Source: Mixophyes australis (taxonomy: Eukaryota > Chordata > Amphibia > Anura > Limnodynastidae). From it: a stretch of 64,000 nt of DNA. Every line of letters begins with the position of its first letter. The first letter of the stretch is position 1. Positions 37,505-48,865 of this stretch are shown here, in pieces. Below the pieces are notes generated by a model. It searched no databases, had not been told where the DNA came from, and saw nothing but the letters and a program-made list of their open reading frames with translations. The DNA lies in NCBI GenBank assembly GCA_036250195.1, contig JAVHZZ010000002.1:279950960-280014959 (forward strand), written 5' to 3'. The position numbers and the translations under genes are program-made.

Positions 37505-38300
37505 GCAGTGGAATTTTTTAAACACGAATACTCCGTTGATCGTCACAATATTGAACAGATACTTACCATCATTTAAGGACATAGAAACAGAACTTACATT
37601 CAGGAACTTCATCTGTATTAATTATATACATCATTAGATATCTGTGTTACTAACACATAATATGTAATATATATAAAGATTTATTCATTCAGATGACCTG
37701 TGCAGTTTTTGATCATGTCTGATGGTTAATTAGGGATTCTCACTGTGATTATCGTGGATTGGGAGATACATAAATATAGGCGATTCTACCACCACTACAC
37801 TCTCATGTGTACTCCCATATTATTTACCTGTCCCAGACTCCAACATTTTAATATTTTGCTTTTTAATTATTAAATTCATTTTTAATGCATATCAATAAAA
37901 ATTTTGGTTTTATGAGTTATGTTTATGTATTATCCGTCTTCAAAAATCCCCTCAATGATATGGAATAATTTCCCAGTATTGGACTAAATATTTACGTCTT
38001 TAGTGTGCCTTCGTTGGAAGTAGTACTGTTCTTCTTTTTTATTCTATTGTGATACATTACTACTAGAGATTCCAAACTGATGACTATGAGATGTTTGGAA
38101 TAAAAACATCTATATTACTAAAATTATTGACAAAAAGGTTATATTAAAGCCGATGTCCGTATTGAGGTGCAAAATGAAAATAGAATAAAAAGTAAAAGAG
38201 ACAACTGAAATGGGAAGATTGCAATTAGAAGAGAAAGTTCTGCAAGGTGAGACCTTCTGCGATAGACACCTCCGGACTAATGAGCATAGGAAACAATAAA
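37505..38300. other. Unclassified insert replacing the endonuclease region of the LINE
   Basis: AT-rich sequence sits between the ORF2 remnant and the ORF1 remnant of the 33.9-39.0-kb LINE, exactly where the ORF1-ORF2 spacer and most of the endonuclease should be. It contains several AATAAA-like stretches and no coding sequence. It may be another element inserted with a deletion, or a replaced segment. Confidence 0.5.
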
Positions 38301-38328
38301 ATAAATTATATTAGAACATTTAAACATT

Positions 38329-39006
38329 TCAGGCTGGAGAATCGTCTCGACCGCGACGTCGAGAAACCTTAGACCACTCAGGGGTTGGAGGTGGTGATCG
38401 GTCTTGTCTTGACATGGAGTTGGATAGTGATCTGGAGTCGGGAAGAGTGTTCAACTTGGCTAGTATTTCCTGGCCTTGGTCTAGGGTTTTGACATGATGA
38501 GTGGTGTTTGCCGCAAAGATTTGAAGCTGAAAGGGAAACCCCCAGCGGTAGCGAATATTATGCTGGCATAAAATCAAGGTGACGGGTTGAAGGGCTTTTC
38601 TTTTTTGAATAGTAGAGGGGGCAAGGTCTTGAAAAAATTGTATGTCCATGTCTCTAAAGGAGATTGAAGTGGAATTCCTTGTGGAAGCTAGAATACGTTC
38701 TTTGATGTGGAAGTAGTGAAAGCGCACGATTATATCGCGTGGGGGTTGGTCAGAAGCTGGTCTGGCTCTGAGGGCGCGGTGCGCACAGTCCATCATGGAA
38801 TCTGATAGATCTGGGAGTAGATGTAGAAAGAGGCCTTTGAGAAACGGCTGAATTTCAGATGGTGAAATATGTTCGATCACGTTACGGACTCAAATATTAT
38901 TACGTCGAAAACGGAGTCCTCTTGTTTTTCTTTGAAAGACTCAACTTCTTCATTTAGACGGGATAATTCTCTGTCAAATGTCGCTTGGGAGCGACAGAGG
39001 TCCTAC
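38329..39006 (-). pseudogene. L1-like ORF1 fragment
   Basis: From the right it reads a RRNNI start, then a stop, then IEHISPSEIQPFLKG, HRALRARPASDQPPRDI, FQDLAPSTIQKRKALQ and YRWGFPFQL. These are the RRM and C-terminal domain of L1 ORF1p. The N-terminal coiled coil is lost by 5' truncation at 39006. Confidence 0.8.
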
Positions 39007-39400
39007 AATCTATTTTTAATGCAGCAGCTAAATTAATTTTCCTCACAAAACTTTCCTCTACTGCTGCTCAACTCTGCCAGTCTCTACATAGCTTGCCTGT
39101 ACTTTACTGAATCCGTAATACAAAACCATTCACAAAACTACATAATCGTACATCTCTTCATTTGTCTCGAAATATCCCCAACTCTGTTTTGCCTAAGATC
39201 TACGCCTCTCTTCCTTGAACATTATTTGCTCCCATTTAACATTAGAGGCTGCACACACTCAGTGAAGTTCCCCACCTCAAACAAGACATTTACCTAACCA
39301 CCAAACCTCTGAACCAAGCAATCCCCGAAATTCCAGCACTTTATGCAAATTTCCTAACCACCTTTTTAAATTCTCTAGTCTATTCTACTGGAAGCTCATA
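39007..39400 (+). pseudogene. L2/CR1-like LINE reverse transcriptase, downstream part
   Basis: Immediately after the L1 target duplication the frame reads LQSIFNAAAKLIFLTKLS, AQLCQSLHSLPVLY and LHNRTSLHLSRNIPN. This is equivalent to the LQ-NAAAR and LHWLPV region at the end of L2/CR1 reverse transcriptases. It continues the element interrupted at 33906. Confidence 0.75.
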
Positions 39401-39414
39401 CTAAAAAAAAAGAC

Positions 39415-40200
39415 TCAGAAACTGCTTTATAGATAGTACTTGACCCCATCTGCCTACATGCGATCTATCCTCATTCTTCCAAATCTTGTTGGAGAAATAG
39501 CTGTCAAGATAGATCTTTTAGTCATATTTGGTGAACCTGCCATAAGATTTTGAGTTTCTGGAGCTGTATTCATGACCTAATCCGCAACCTCACATACCTA
39601 ACTGTCCATCTTACTCCCTTTTACACAGTTTCCTCCCGGACACTGTCAAGTATACGTCGGCTCTGAATGGACACATTCTTTTGCCGCTAAGTGCGCAATA
39701 GCAGTTAACTGGAAACAGCCTGATTTCCCTGCAGTTATTAATAGAATTTGACAAACTTATCAATGTGAGTTCATCACAAAAATACTCCATGACGACCTGT
39801 TCAATTTCAGGCTATCTTATAACAAGGCCGCTGTTTAACCTTTTCCTCCACATGAGCATCTAAGTTTTTACTTCTGTATTCTACATGGTGGACCATTAGC
39901 TATGTGTGTTGATAGAACCGATCTAGACATCCGACCTCCCCTTCCTCTCTTCTTCTAACTTTCCTTCCTGTCCTCCCCTTCCTTCTTTTGCACACTGCTC
40001 CTCAGCTGTCTGATATCTATTGGATGTTTTACGATTCTGGATATCTGTGATGCACTCGTTTAGTTATGCAATACTGTTTTGTTGACTTTGTTTCCTGCTA
40101 TGTTTTAAGCAGTTGTTTGATTCTTAGTATTCTCATCCCTTCCTCCTGTTGCCCTTTTTCCTTTTTGTCCCCTCTCCCTTAGATTTCATCTTTCTGTTTA
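39415..40200 (+). pseudogene. L1/Tx1-like LINE 3' end, truncated
   Basis: Broken frames read LTPS, LPNLCWRNSCQ, SFSHIW-TCHKILSFWSCIHDLI and then CAIAVNWKQPDFPAVINRI. This is the same C-terminal sequence as the other L1-like copies. A pyrimidine-rich 3' UTR follows. No RT remains. It abuts the end of the L2-like piece. Confidence 0.65.
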
Positions 40201-41255
40201 TTTTTCTTTCTGTAAAAAACTTCATTTTTTTCCTTAAAAAGTCACATCAGATTCCAATTTATTGCCAATTTAAGACTACATCTTTCATTAATTTCATCTG
40301 TTACATTATTCCCCCTAAAACACTACTCAGTTTAGCTTAAATTAATCATGAGTGGGAACATTAGGTGGTAGATGCAATTGGCTGTGATGTTCTGAGTGCT
40401 TTATTACCGTTACTAGGATAAAAAGTATAACACATTTTTGCTCGCACCATTATGGGGCGCAAGTAAAAATCAGCATTACTTCTGTCAGAACATATCCACG
40501 CAGGTTGTCTCACAACCGCTCCAGACTCACCTCATGCAGATATTTTCTGAATTGAATCTGCCCCTAGGACTACCTTTATTATGTGCCACTTTCTTGTGTT
40601 TGAATGTTTTCATTACATTGGTCAAAGTATAAAATGGGCGTTTCTGCAAACATGCAATTAGAGAGTACAAAATGTGTGCCATTAAAAGTATGGTGAGACC
40701 CAATCTCCGCCCCCTCAGATGAAATGGAAATATCAGATCTTTTAGTGGGGAAAAAAAAGCTGGGTGTATGTGCCCTTTCCACCCCATTATTTAATTTAAA
40801 TAATCCCATCCCACAAAACAAAATTGGGTTATTGCATGTGGGTGCAAAAGTAGGTGCTTATTATCCGCATTCAGCAAGGAACCATCCACCAAGCTGGCCA
40901 ACTTCTCCCATATGCCAATACAAAGTTTGCACCCCCATCTTAGCTTGCAAATATGAGTGCTTGCCACTAAAAAGTGCAATGACAGAGCTTTGCAGATTTA
41001 CACTTCTGCAATTTCATGGATGAACCTTAATGTGTCAATACAAAATGTTACTTTCTAAATGCATATAATAACCATATTACAATTGCATAAAAACTCATAG
41101 ATAATCTGGACTGGCTCTGAAGATGAGCTGCTGACTTTCCATAAAAACTTCAACACATTTCACCCAACCATTAGGCTCGCTCTTAACTAATCACGATCTC
41201 AGCTACATTTCATGGATATGACCCTATACAATAAAAACAATACTATACAAACATC
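40200..41255. other. No gene recognised
   Basis: Non-coding sequence. It includes internally similar phrases such as GCGCAAGTAAAAATCAGC, ATGGGCGTTTCTGCAAACATGC and GTGGGTGCAAAAGTAGG, which may be an old DNA-transposon remnant. No element ends were located. Confidence 0.4.
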
Positions 41256-41339
41256 ACTCTACAGGGTCGGACTGGGCCACTGGGGGACCGGGCTATACCC
41301 TGGTAGGCCCCGACCCTGAAAAAAAAAAAAAAGAATACT

Positions 41340-41425
41340 CACGTGACCGCGGCGCTCCCCGACTCCTCTCTGCTCCATTCGCACTGAATGTGGGGCATGA
41401 CGCCCGACGTTCAGTGAGGAGTCGG
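41340..41425. repeat. Hairpin module related to 365-540
   Basis: CCCCGACTCCTCTC and CACTGAATGTGGGG are mirrored by CGTTCAGTGAGGAGTCGGG. As in the first hAT-type element, a GA-rich minisatellite with GGCAGAG units follows within 100 bases. Confidence 0.7.
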
Positions 41426-42207
41426 GAATAAGACAGAAGATAAGAGAAGAAAGAAGCCAATAGAAAAAGCAAGTGAAGGAACGGAAGCAAGGGGGGAGCA
41501 TGGCAGAGTGTGAAAAGGGGGAGCACGGCAGAGTGTGAAAAGGGGGAGCACAGACAGCATGGCAGAGTGTGAAGGGGGGCCAAAGCAGCATGGCAGAGGG
41601 TGATGAAGGGTGGCCAGGAGAAGGGGGGAGCAAAAGCAGCATGGAGTGCGCAGTGCGATCATAAAGAGGCACAGCATTGTGATGAAGGGGCACAGTAATA
41701 TGTGTGTGATGGCACAGCGGACTTGTGGAAATGTAATTTGTGTGTGGTAGGTGGTGGCTAAATAATGGGTGCTATTTTGTTTGTAGGTTGAAGGTGGAGC
41801 AATTTAATTTTATAGTGGGGACTATTAATTTAAGATGGGGTGGTTTGGGGGCTATTAATTGAATGTGGGGCTGAGTTTGAGGAGCATGAGGTCTATTTAT
41901 TAAATGTAAATATAAATTATTTAATGGCATTGACAGTTGCAGGAAATAGGTATATTTATTATACATAAATGCGATTAATTTATTACAGGGACTGTCTGGA
42001 GGGAGGGAAATAGGCTTGTTAAATGGGAATACTATTGATTGAACGCCGGGGCTGGTTGGAATTTTCTAAATGTACCCATTATTTTTTCCAAATAGTGCCC
42101 CGAACATTCTAGGATCAGACAAGCCGCAACTAAAGAAATCAGTAGCCGCAGGTGGTAAAAGTGACAAGAACAGGTAGGACAGTCTGTCAAATGTTTTGAG
42201 TCTAGTG

Positions 42208-42354
42208 CAGGCTTGGCTAACCTGTGGCACTCTAGTTGTTGTGAAACTACAAGTCCCAGCATACCCTTCCATCAATAAGCTGCTATATATTGGCAAAGCA
42301 TGCAGGGGTTTGTAGTTTCACAACAACTGGAGTGCCACAGGTTAGCCAAGCCTG
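42208..42354. mobile_element. Palindromic hAT-type MITE, 147 bp
   Basis: Long inverted ends CAGGCTTGGCTAACCTGTGG and CCACAGGTTAGCCAAGCCTG are flanked by a perfect 8-bp duplication GTCTAGTG (42200-42207 and 42355-42362). The arms extend through TTGTGAAACTACAA. It is nested in the 1.33-kb MITE, so it is younger. It is almost a pure hairpin. Confidence 0.92.
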
Positions 42355-42599
42355 GTCTAGTGGGACAATCCCGATTTTTGGTGACTGTTCTGCCCAATAT
42401 AGGGGGCAGGTCAAGACTGTGTACTCTTTATATAAACACTGCATTCTTTATTTACTACACTATGGTGCTAGCTCACCTTTCCCCCCTCTAGTGTCAGGTC
42501 TTGCCTCTATGATGGCTAGCCACAACCCCTCTGGTGGGCCCCTAGCGTTGCAGTCCCCCGGTGGGCCCTTAATGCCCCAGTCCGACACTAACTCTATCA

Positions 42600-43775
42600 T
42601 AAACCTACAGGCCGCCCAGCATATCCGAGATGGAACAGCTTTCACCCAGTACACATAAAGAAGTCCATCATTTACAGCCATGCTCTGAGATACATTCAGA
42701 TTTGTTCAGACAGTGAAGACAGAAGACTACACATGCTATCACTAAGAAATACATTCCTACAACAAGGATACCATCCAATAGTTATAGATGAACAGATCCA
42801 CAAGGCTACAAGGATCCCAAGGAGTAGCCTCCTGGATTACAAACAGAAGGTTAACAGCAAGGTGCCCCTTGTGGTCACTTATAATCCCCACATAAAATTC
42901 TGGGGGAAAATTGCTGCTGACCTTCAACCCATATTTCAGAAAGACAACAGACTGAAGGAAATATTCGCAGATTTGCCTCTCCTTTCATACAAACAGCCTC
43001 CCAACTTAAGAAATCTCTTCCTTAGAAGTGCCCTCCCATCACCATCAGAGACTGGCACCTTTCCTTGCAAAAACAAAAAATGCAAAACCTGCACCCATGT
43101 CTTACCAACAAACACAGTCCACATACCCAACACACAACGGGACTATAAAATCACTGACACATTCTTATGTACATCCTCCAATGTGGTGTACATGATACAG
43201 TGTACAAGGTGCCTTAAGGGAATTTACATTGGAGAGACCAAGCAGAAACCGCAATCCAGGATGAATTTACACAGCCACACAATAAACAATACTCTGGACA
43301 CCCCCGTGGGTAAACACTTCTCTGGACCAGGACACAGTATGACAGATTTAAAAGTCCTAATACTTAAAGGTCTTTTTAAAAATGACAGGGAGAGAAAAAT
43401 AGGGGAATTCAAGCTGATAAGAACATTCCAGTCATTGATGAAAGGACTCTTAACACCTGGATCTATGACCCACTACATGGACACACTTCACACCCCACAG
43501 CAGAGTGCAGACCTCTGAACTCGTAGGATGTTTACTCTTCCTTCCATAATGAAAACCTTCTTTTTATTACTTTAGCTTATCTTAATGATGTATCCCCCCC
43601 TGTACAAAATTCTTGATGTATCAGCTCTTAAATATTGTGCCTTTTTCTCAGTCATTCAGTTTAGTTGTAAACTTGCCTGATGAAGGGGCCTCTGTGCTCT
43701 GAAATCTAGTAAATATATTTTGTTTTGGGTTAGCCAATAAAAGGTATCACTCCTACGATACTTTTGTCTTTTTTG
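42600..43775 (+). pseudogene. Second Penelope-like element, 5'-truncated, with open GIY-YIG frame
   Basis: The open frame 42733-43518 (261 codons) continues upstream sequence reading LRYIQICSDSEDRR, the end of the PLE reverse transcriptase. It has LQQGYHP, NLRNLFLRSAL, a cysteine cluster (CKNKKCKTCTH) and the nuclease core VVYMIQCTRC and GIYIGETKQKPQSRMNLHSH. YIG is retained and a following arginine is present. A 3' tail with CTTGCCTGATGAAGGGGCC ends at about 43770. The RT is lost, so it cannot move by itself. It begins within a few bases of the right end of the preceding MITE. Confidence 0.85.
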
Positions 43776-44472
43776 ACACCAAAGTATTTAACATCACATA
43801 ACTTACACCACAAAAAGGCAATCTTGTTGATTTATACTACTTAATGGACCCTGCATCTTTACATGACAATTAAATAGATGCTAGGGACAAAAATGGGCAA
43901 CACAAATGATCTGTTCAATCAAGTTTTCAGTGGAGGACACAAATCTGCAACATGACCCATGACCCCAGCTTGTCACACATATTTGCTATGGGTCTAAAAT
44001 GAAGTGAAAGATTTTTGTATTAATTTCTACAGAGAATTACATTTTGTGGCAATTATTTAATTATACAATCCGTTTTGTTAAGTGTTGAGATCATTTTTGT
44101 AATACTAAAAAGGTTGCAGAAAAAGAAGATAGGATAATTCTAAAAATTAAATTGTCCTCATACGGGACCTGCATTTATTTCTTGCACCCCTGCTTCTATC
44201 CATTTCATAATACGTCCAACCGGATAATAAGATGTGGCGGTCGTCAGTAGTTTTCTATGTATAATATGCTCACACAAAAAGACAGAAGAGGTTATTTTAA
44301 TTGAACAATGCCATAAATAGGGGAGTGTAGTAGTAGAATTCACACTCGAGAGTGTTTGCTGGAAGAAGAGCGTCTCAAAAAATACAATGCTGAAATAAGA
44401 ATTAACAACATCGTGCATTAACGACCAGCAGTCTAATAATAACAACAGATATAATCATGATTACAGCCTCAC
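43776..44472. other. No gene recognised
   Basis: AT-rich, non-coding. If 44473-44520 is the first SMIM29 exon, this is the start of its large first intron. Confidence 0.4.
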
Positions 44473-44560
44473 CCACTTGGAGATCTTCTCTCAGTCCCTG
44501 TCTTTGTACCCGGAAGAAAATGTCAGGAAGCTATGACCAATAAGGACTCGGGGGCGGGGC
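44473..44560 (-). promoter_or_regulatory. Candidate SMIM29 promoter and non-coding first exon
   Basis: On the minus strand a GC box (GCCCCGCCCC, 44551-44560), an inverted CCAAT (44537-44541) and an ETS-like CTTCCGGGTA (about 44508-44517) are followed by CCAAGTGG|GTGAGG, a strong donor with the exon ending at 44473. SMIM29 needs an upstream non-coding exon (acceptor at 20778), and this is the only such cluster I found upstream in the window. Intron 1 would be about 23.7 kb. Inference only; it may serve another transcript. Confidence 0.35.
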
Positions 44561-44569
44561 TTGTGTTAG

Positions 44570-46012
44570 ATATTAGGTGGGTGTCAACCTGAGCCGTCAA
44601 CAATGCTATGAAGAAGGACAGAGTTTTCGATGTGGGTTAATAATTCTCTTTTTATGGACAGTCCCAAAACTACCGTGTTGAGCAATTTGTAGTTTTGGAG
44701 TATGTATCATATGTATGTGTCACAGTACAGCTATATTATAGTACGAATGTGTGCAATTATGTTTTATCTCTAATGAAGATTGAATGTTGTGTGCACATCT
44801 AGGATGTAGGTCTGCAAGTCATATTTGCCCACGTTTTAAAATCATAAATGTGCATGTAAGTGTGCCACTGCTAGTTCAGTCTATGGGGATCTCTGTGTAC
44901 TAAAATCTCTGTTTTCTAATATAATGATTTTGCATTTTAAATATCTTCCTCAATAAATTGTAATATATAAGAACCAGAGAATAAAAACTGATGGGGGGAG
45001 GGGCAGGTTCTCCTGTGAAAAGATATCTTGTGAAATTCTGCTGATTTTATCTTTTAAGTAGGTAGCAAATTCATGGGCTGTGGAGGAAGATGAAAGTGGT
45101 GCAGTTGGGCAAAGGCGCAAGCTGTAGGTGATAAAGAGGCCTTGTGGATTGGAAGGCACGGTGGATATTCGAGAAGTGAAGTAGGTTTGCTGGGAAAGTG
45201 AAACGGTAGTGTTGTAAAACAAAAGGGTGAAGTTAGGGGGAAGGAAGTCAAAGTTGCAACGAGATTCCTCCAATGGAGCGCAGTAGTGCTTTTGCAGGTA
45301 AAGGCAGGCCCAGCGCTACCATTACACAGCTTTAGGCAGCTACCTATGGCGCCAGGGGCTTTGGAGAAAAAAATACTCGGGTGCTTAGGGGTGGGGAGCA
45401 CACGGAGAGCAGCGTGCATGGAACATATACCCTTCCTGTTCCCAGCCCACCTGTCTGCTCACGCTGACAGGCAGTTGTATAACCCCCAGACTACAGGGTG
45501 CGCTGTGAGAGAGAGCACACAGAGGGGAACTGAGATGCTATCAGTTTTCCTCTGACTATTACAGGGTGGATGGAGCAGCATTGAGTCGGGCATTGAGGGA
45601 GGATTTAATATACTTGTTGGTATTGGCATGAAAAGCTATTATCTGGACACTTATACTGTTATTGTAATAGGTGTCAGCGGCATTGGTGGTAGATGTTAAA
45701 CCACAAGAAGCTTTTAGACTTAACCAATTTGTTGGGTTTATTTCAGAACTTGTTGTAACAGATTATATATACATATACACACAGTTGCTCACAGTTGACT
45801 GACTGTAGCAGGCAGTTAATGTACTTAACACTATTATAGTGTATTAATAAAACTTATATTGTGGGCAAAGTCAGAACAGGTTATTCATATATATTTTTTT
45901 GCGCCTCAGGTCATGTTTTATATATATATATATATGTATGTATGTGTAAGAGAACACAAAAATGGATGTAGCGCCAGTTATCACCTCTTTACAGTTCAAC
46001 TGTCACGTGGAA
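44570..46012. other. No gene recognised, repeat-like stretches
   Basis: A GGCAGGCCCAGCGCTACCATTA block (about 45301) resembles the terminal sequence of another hAT-type MITE, but its partner end was not found. A (TA)n/(TATG)n microsatellite lies at 45920-45950. No exon. Confidence 0.4.
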
Positions 46013-46151
46013 GACCCAAAAGCACCTGACAGCGCTAAGTGATCTAACAAATCTATTGAAATAAAATGAGTGATTTTAATTTCAATAAAATCACTCATTT
46101 TATTTCAATAGATTTGTTAGATCACTTAGCGCTGTCAGGTGCTTTTGGGTC
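46013..46151. repeat. Perfect 66-bp inverted repeat with 7-nt loop
   Basis: The left arm (46013-46078) begins GACCCAAAAGCACCTGACAG, and the right arm (46086-46151) is its exact reverse complement, ending CTGTCAGGTGCTTTTGGGTC. The loop is ATTTCAA. No mismatch was seen along the arms. It is either very young or maintained. If transcribed it would form a long stem. Confidence 0.93.
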
Positions 46152-48000
46152 TTTGGTTTTGTGTGTGATAAGGGTTTAACAATCAGCCCTTTACCTGATC
46201 CAGCTGCTCCTGTGATTTTTTTATAATCCCTTTTGCTCAGCGCAGGATTATTGCTTTTTGCTTTTTTCTGCCACTTGGAAAAACCTGCTGAGAGCCGAAC
46301 TTCCTGTCTGTGCATACTCAGTAGAGCTATGCGGAAGACTGGAGGCTGCCCCACTTCCTGTCTTCACTAGATCACAGGGGACACCACTATGAAGATGGGA
46401 GATGGAGCATAGAGCTCCATATTAACAGATGGGAAGTTGTTGAAAGAGTTAGGCATAATGAGGGATTTAATTATGAGGATGAGGGAATTAATGATCTTAA
46501 TGGGTTACTTTTGGTAATGCTCATTTAATTAAAGGGGTTAATGAATATAGATGGGATTATTTAATGATGCAATTGTAAATTATTATGATTAGGGAGTTAA
46601 TAATGAATAAACTGCTGCTGTGCTTGGCCCTCAGATTAAAAATTGCCAGCACCTGAATTAATGTGTGGTGGGATCAGTGGGGTAGTATTGGCGTATCTCC
46701 CCCCCTGTAACTGGGGGGAGGAGTGGATTAGAAACAGGAGTAGTAGTTCCAGTAATGATAGGAAGTGTATCTGAGTACATTTAGGTGTGAATGTGAATTT
46801 TGATGTAAGGGGAAGCATGGAATAAATTCAGACTGAAAGAAAGGACGTTGTGTGTGGATAACTGAAAGACCAAACTAGAGATGGAACAGAAGCAGCTGAA
46901 GTGTGAGAGATGAAGTTCACTTGCAGAGACCAAAGGAGGAAATAAGATTAAAAAGCTGTGGTAGCAGAAACAGTGGAGTTGACAGTTGGAATGTTTAAAT
47001 CATTTCTTAGTGCTATTCAGTAATAGGTCCACCACATAATCATGCTGGGATTATTATCTATATCAAGGCCACAATCTAATTCATCTGAACTTCGCCAAGG
47101 TAGTCAGATGTTTATGTGTCTCTGTCTCAATTGTACAGTTCATCTCTCTGAGGAATCTGCATGGTTAAAGCGGAGAAACACAAGAGTATTGCTTTAAACA
47201 GAGTTTATCAAATATTGTTGCCATATCTGATTTCCTGATTGCTAGTGATTATATTGCTATTGACATTAAGTGGGAACTGTACATTTGTTGTTCCGCCATT
47301 ATCTATACCCACAGTCATCTATGGACTCGCTCAGAAGAGCAGTGGGGTGGTCAAAGAAGAATAGACCACATTGCTGGGCCTCCAATCTTTCCTCCTGTAT
47401 CAAGACATGCATCAAGCAAGTTGATTTTAACCATAGTCTTCTGGGAAAGGTTTTTGGAAGTTGATGATCCTCACTACATTCTAAGCGGCCTATTTCTCAT
47501 TATGTTCCTGTGCTCTGAAGAAAACTTATTGTTATCGCTGCTCATTGCAGTGATGAAAAAATGTTTTAACAAGCTTGTCTTTCTGGGATGGTGGCAGTAA
47601 AAACTGCTTGTCCCTGCAAAGTGTTTCTCCTGCATACCTGCTGTGCGTGAACCAGCTGACAGGGCATAAATTAGTGTGGGGAAGAGGAAGAGGAAAAACA
47701 AGCATAAATGAGACAAAGGAGGGGGTCGCAGGACTCTTCTAATCTCAGAACAGCTTTAACTTCTCAGACTTTAAAGTTCCTCAGCCTTCTATCTTTAACA
47801 GGTTTCTCTCTTTAATGTACTGCACTCTGCAGTAAAAGGGTTAACAGTGACCGCAGGAAGGAGAGGAGGATCGAGCAGGAAGAGGTAAGATGTTTATCCT
47901 CCGATGGTGCTGTGAGCTATACTTTCACATTGCCAACTCCATGGTATTTAAGGACAAGCAAAGCAAAGTTATCCTTTTTGTTGCTTGATAAATAGAGTTG
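46152..48000. other. No gene recognised
   Basis: Contains AT-rich GGGATTTAATTATGAGG-type phrases like those inside MITEs (46440-46600), but no matching ends. No exon or RNA gene. Confidence 0.4.
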
Positions 48001-48008
48001 GTTTGCAG

Positions 48009-48830
48009 CATGGGTGGCCAACTGCATGCGGCTCTCCTGGCCGGCTGCGTGATTCTCTGGCTGTTGGCACTCGGAGCACTGCTGACAGACACAGAGAATC
48101 ACCCAACCAGGAGCCTCAGCGCATCTGACAGCAGCTTGCGTCATGTGACCTCCTCTGCATAACACCGGAGAAGAGTGTGCAGTCTGCTCTCCCTCCTTCC
48201 TCTGTGCAGGCTCCAGCGTCTGTGTGAGAGGTAAGTAAGGTGCATGTGGATATCTGTTGGAATGTGATGAGGTTTGACTGGCTTGAATGTGGCATGTGGC
48301 GGTGAGGCTGGTTGGCCTGCATGGGGCGGTGAGGCTGGTTGGCCAGCATGGGGCGGTGAGGCTGGTTGGCCTGCATGGGGCATGTTGGTGGATCTCATGG
48401 CATATGGAGAGAATGATGTGTATGTAAGGGGCACATTGTGAGATCTGGTGGGAATGTGAATAGGGTCTGAGGGGCATGTTGGCTATTTATTACTTTTTTT
48501 TTTATTAGCCTCGCTTCAACAGTTACCTCCACAGTGATTGTTGAGAGACTGTAAGTACTCTTTGAACCCCTCCTCCGCTGGACACAGCAGCAAGGAAAGA
48601 GTTGAGTTGATTATTATTATGAACATTTTGGCAATGTTGGATATCTTCTTTTTCACTTAGCAAGATATTAGTAAATTATGTTTTATTTTCAATGTATGTG
48701 TGTGCGTTATGTATGAGCATGTGTATACTGTGTATATGTATATGCACACATATATAAAAGATAAAGTCAGCTATTTGCTGTATCTATGGGTATTGTTTGA
48801 CTCTTAGGCTCCGACGGTTGGACACCCTTG
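48009..48830. mobile_element. hAT-type non-autonomous element, 822 bp
   Basis: Ends CATGGGTGGCCAAC and GTTGGACACCCTTG are inverted (two mismatches in 14), flanked by a perfect 8-bp duplication GTTTGCAG (48001-48008 and 48831-48838). It contains a 27-bp minisatellite and no transposase. Confidence 0.9.
48295..48380. repeat. 27-bp minisatellite, about three units
   Basis: The unit contains GGGGCGGTGAGGCTGGTTGG followed by CC(T/A)GCAT. It translates on the minus strand as a nine-residue repeat, which is not taken as a gene. Confidence 0.85.
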
Positions 48831-48865
48831 GTTTGCAGTCTCCATAGAGGTTTATGGAGACTGCG

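Larger units (their letters stand above)
33919..39006 (-). mobile_element. 5'-truncated L1/Tx1-like LINE inserted in the L2-like LINE
   Basis: It is flanked by a perfect 12-bp duplication, AATCTATTTTTA (33907-33918 and 39007-39018). The 3' end is at the left (T-rich, complementary to a poly-A tail) and the 5' end is truncated inside ORF1 at the right. From right to left it has ORF1 remnants, foreign sequence (about 37505-38300), ORF2 remnants and a 465-bp 3' UTR. It lies in the same orientation as SMIM29. Confidence 0.88.
41262..42590. mobile_element. hAT-like MITE, 1.33 kb, with hairpin, minisatellite and nested MITE
   Basis: It begins CAGGGTCGGACTGGGCCACT and ends GGGCCCTTAATGCCCCAGTCCGACACTA, which are inverted ends. 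ACTCTA directly flanks both sides (41256-41261 and 42591-42596), shorter than the 8 bp usual for hAT. Inside are a hairpin (about 41340-41425), a 25-bp-type GCATGGCAGAGTGTGAAAAG minisatellite (about 41495-41660), AT-rich filler and a complete 147-bp MITE (42208-42354). No transposase. Confidence 0.75.

Noticed and set aside
44158..44445. 95-codon minus-strand frame near the candidate promoter
   Set aside because: No family resemblance, and it would lie in the first intron of the proposed SMIM29 transcript.
48116..48477. Histidine/proline-rich frames on the minus strand
   Set aside because: They arise from a 27-bp minisatellite inside a hAT-type element with clear ends.
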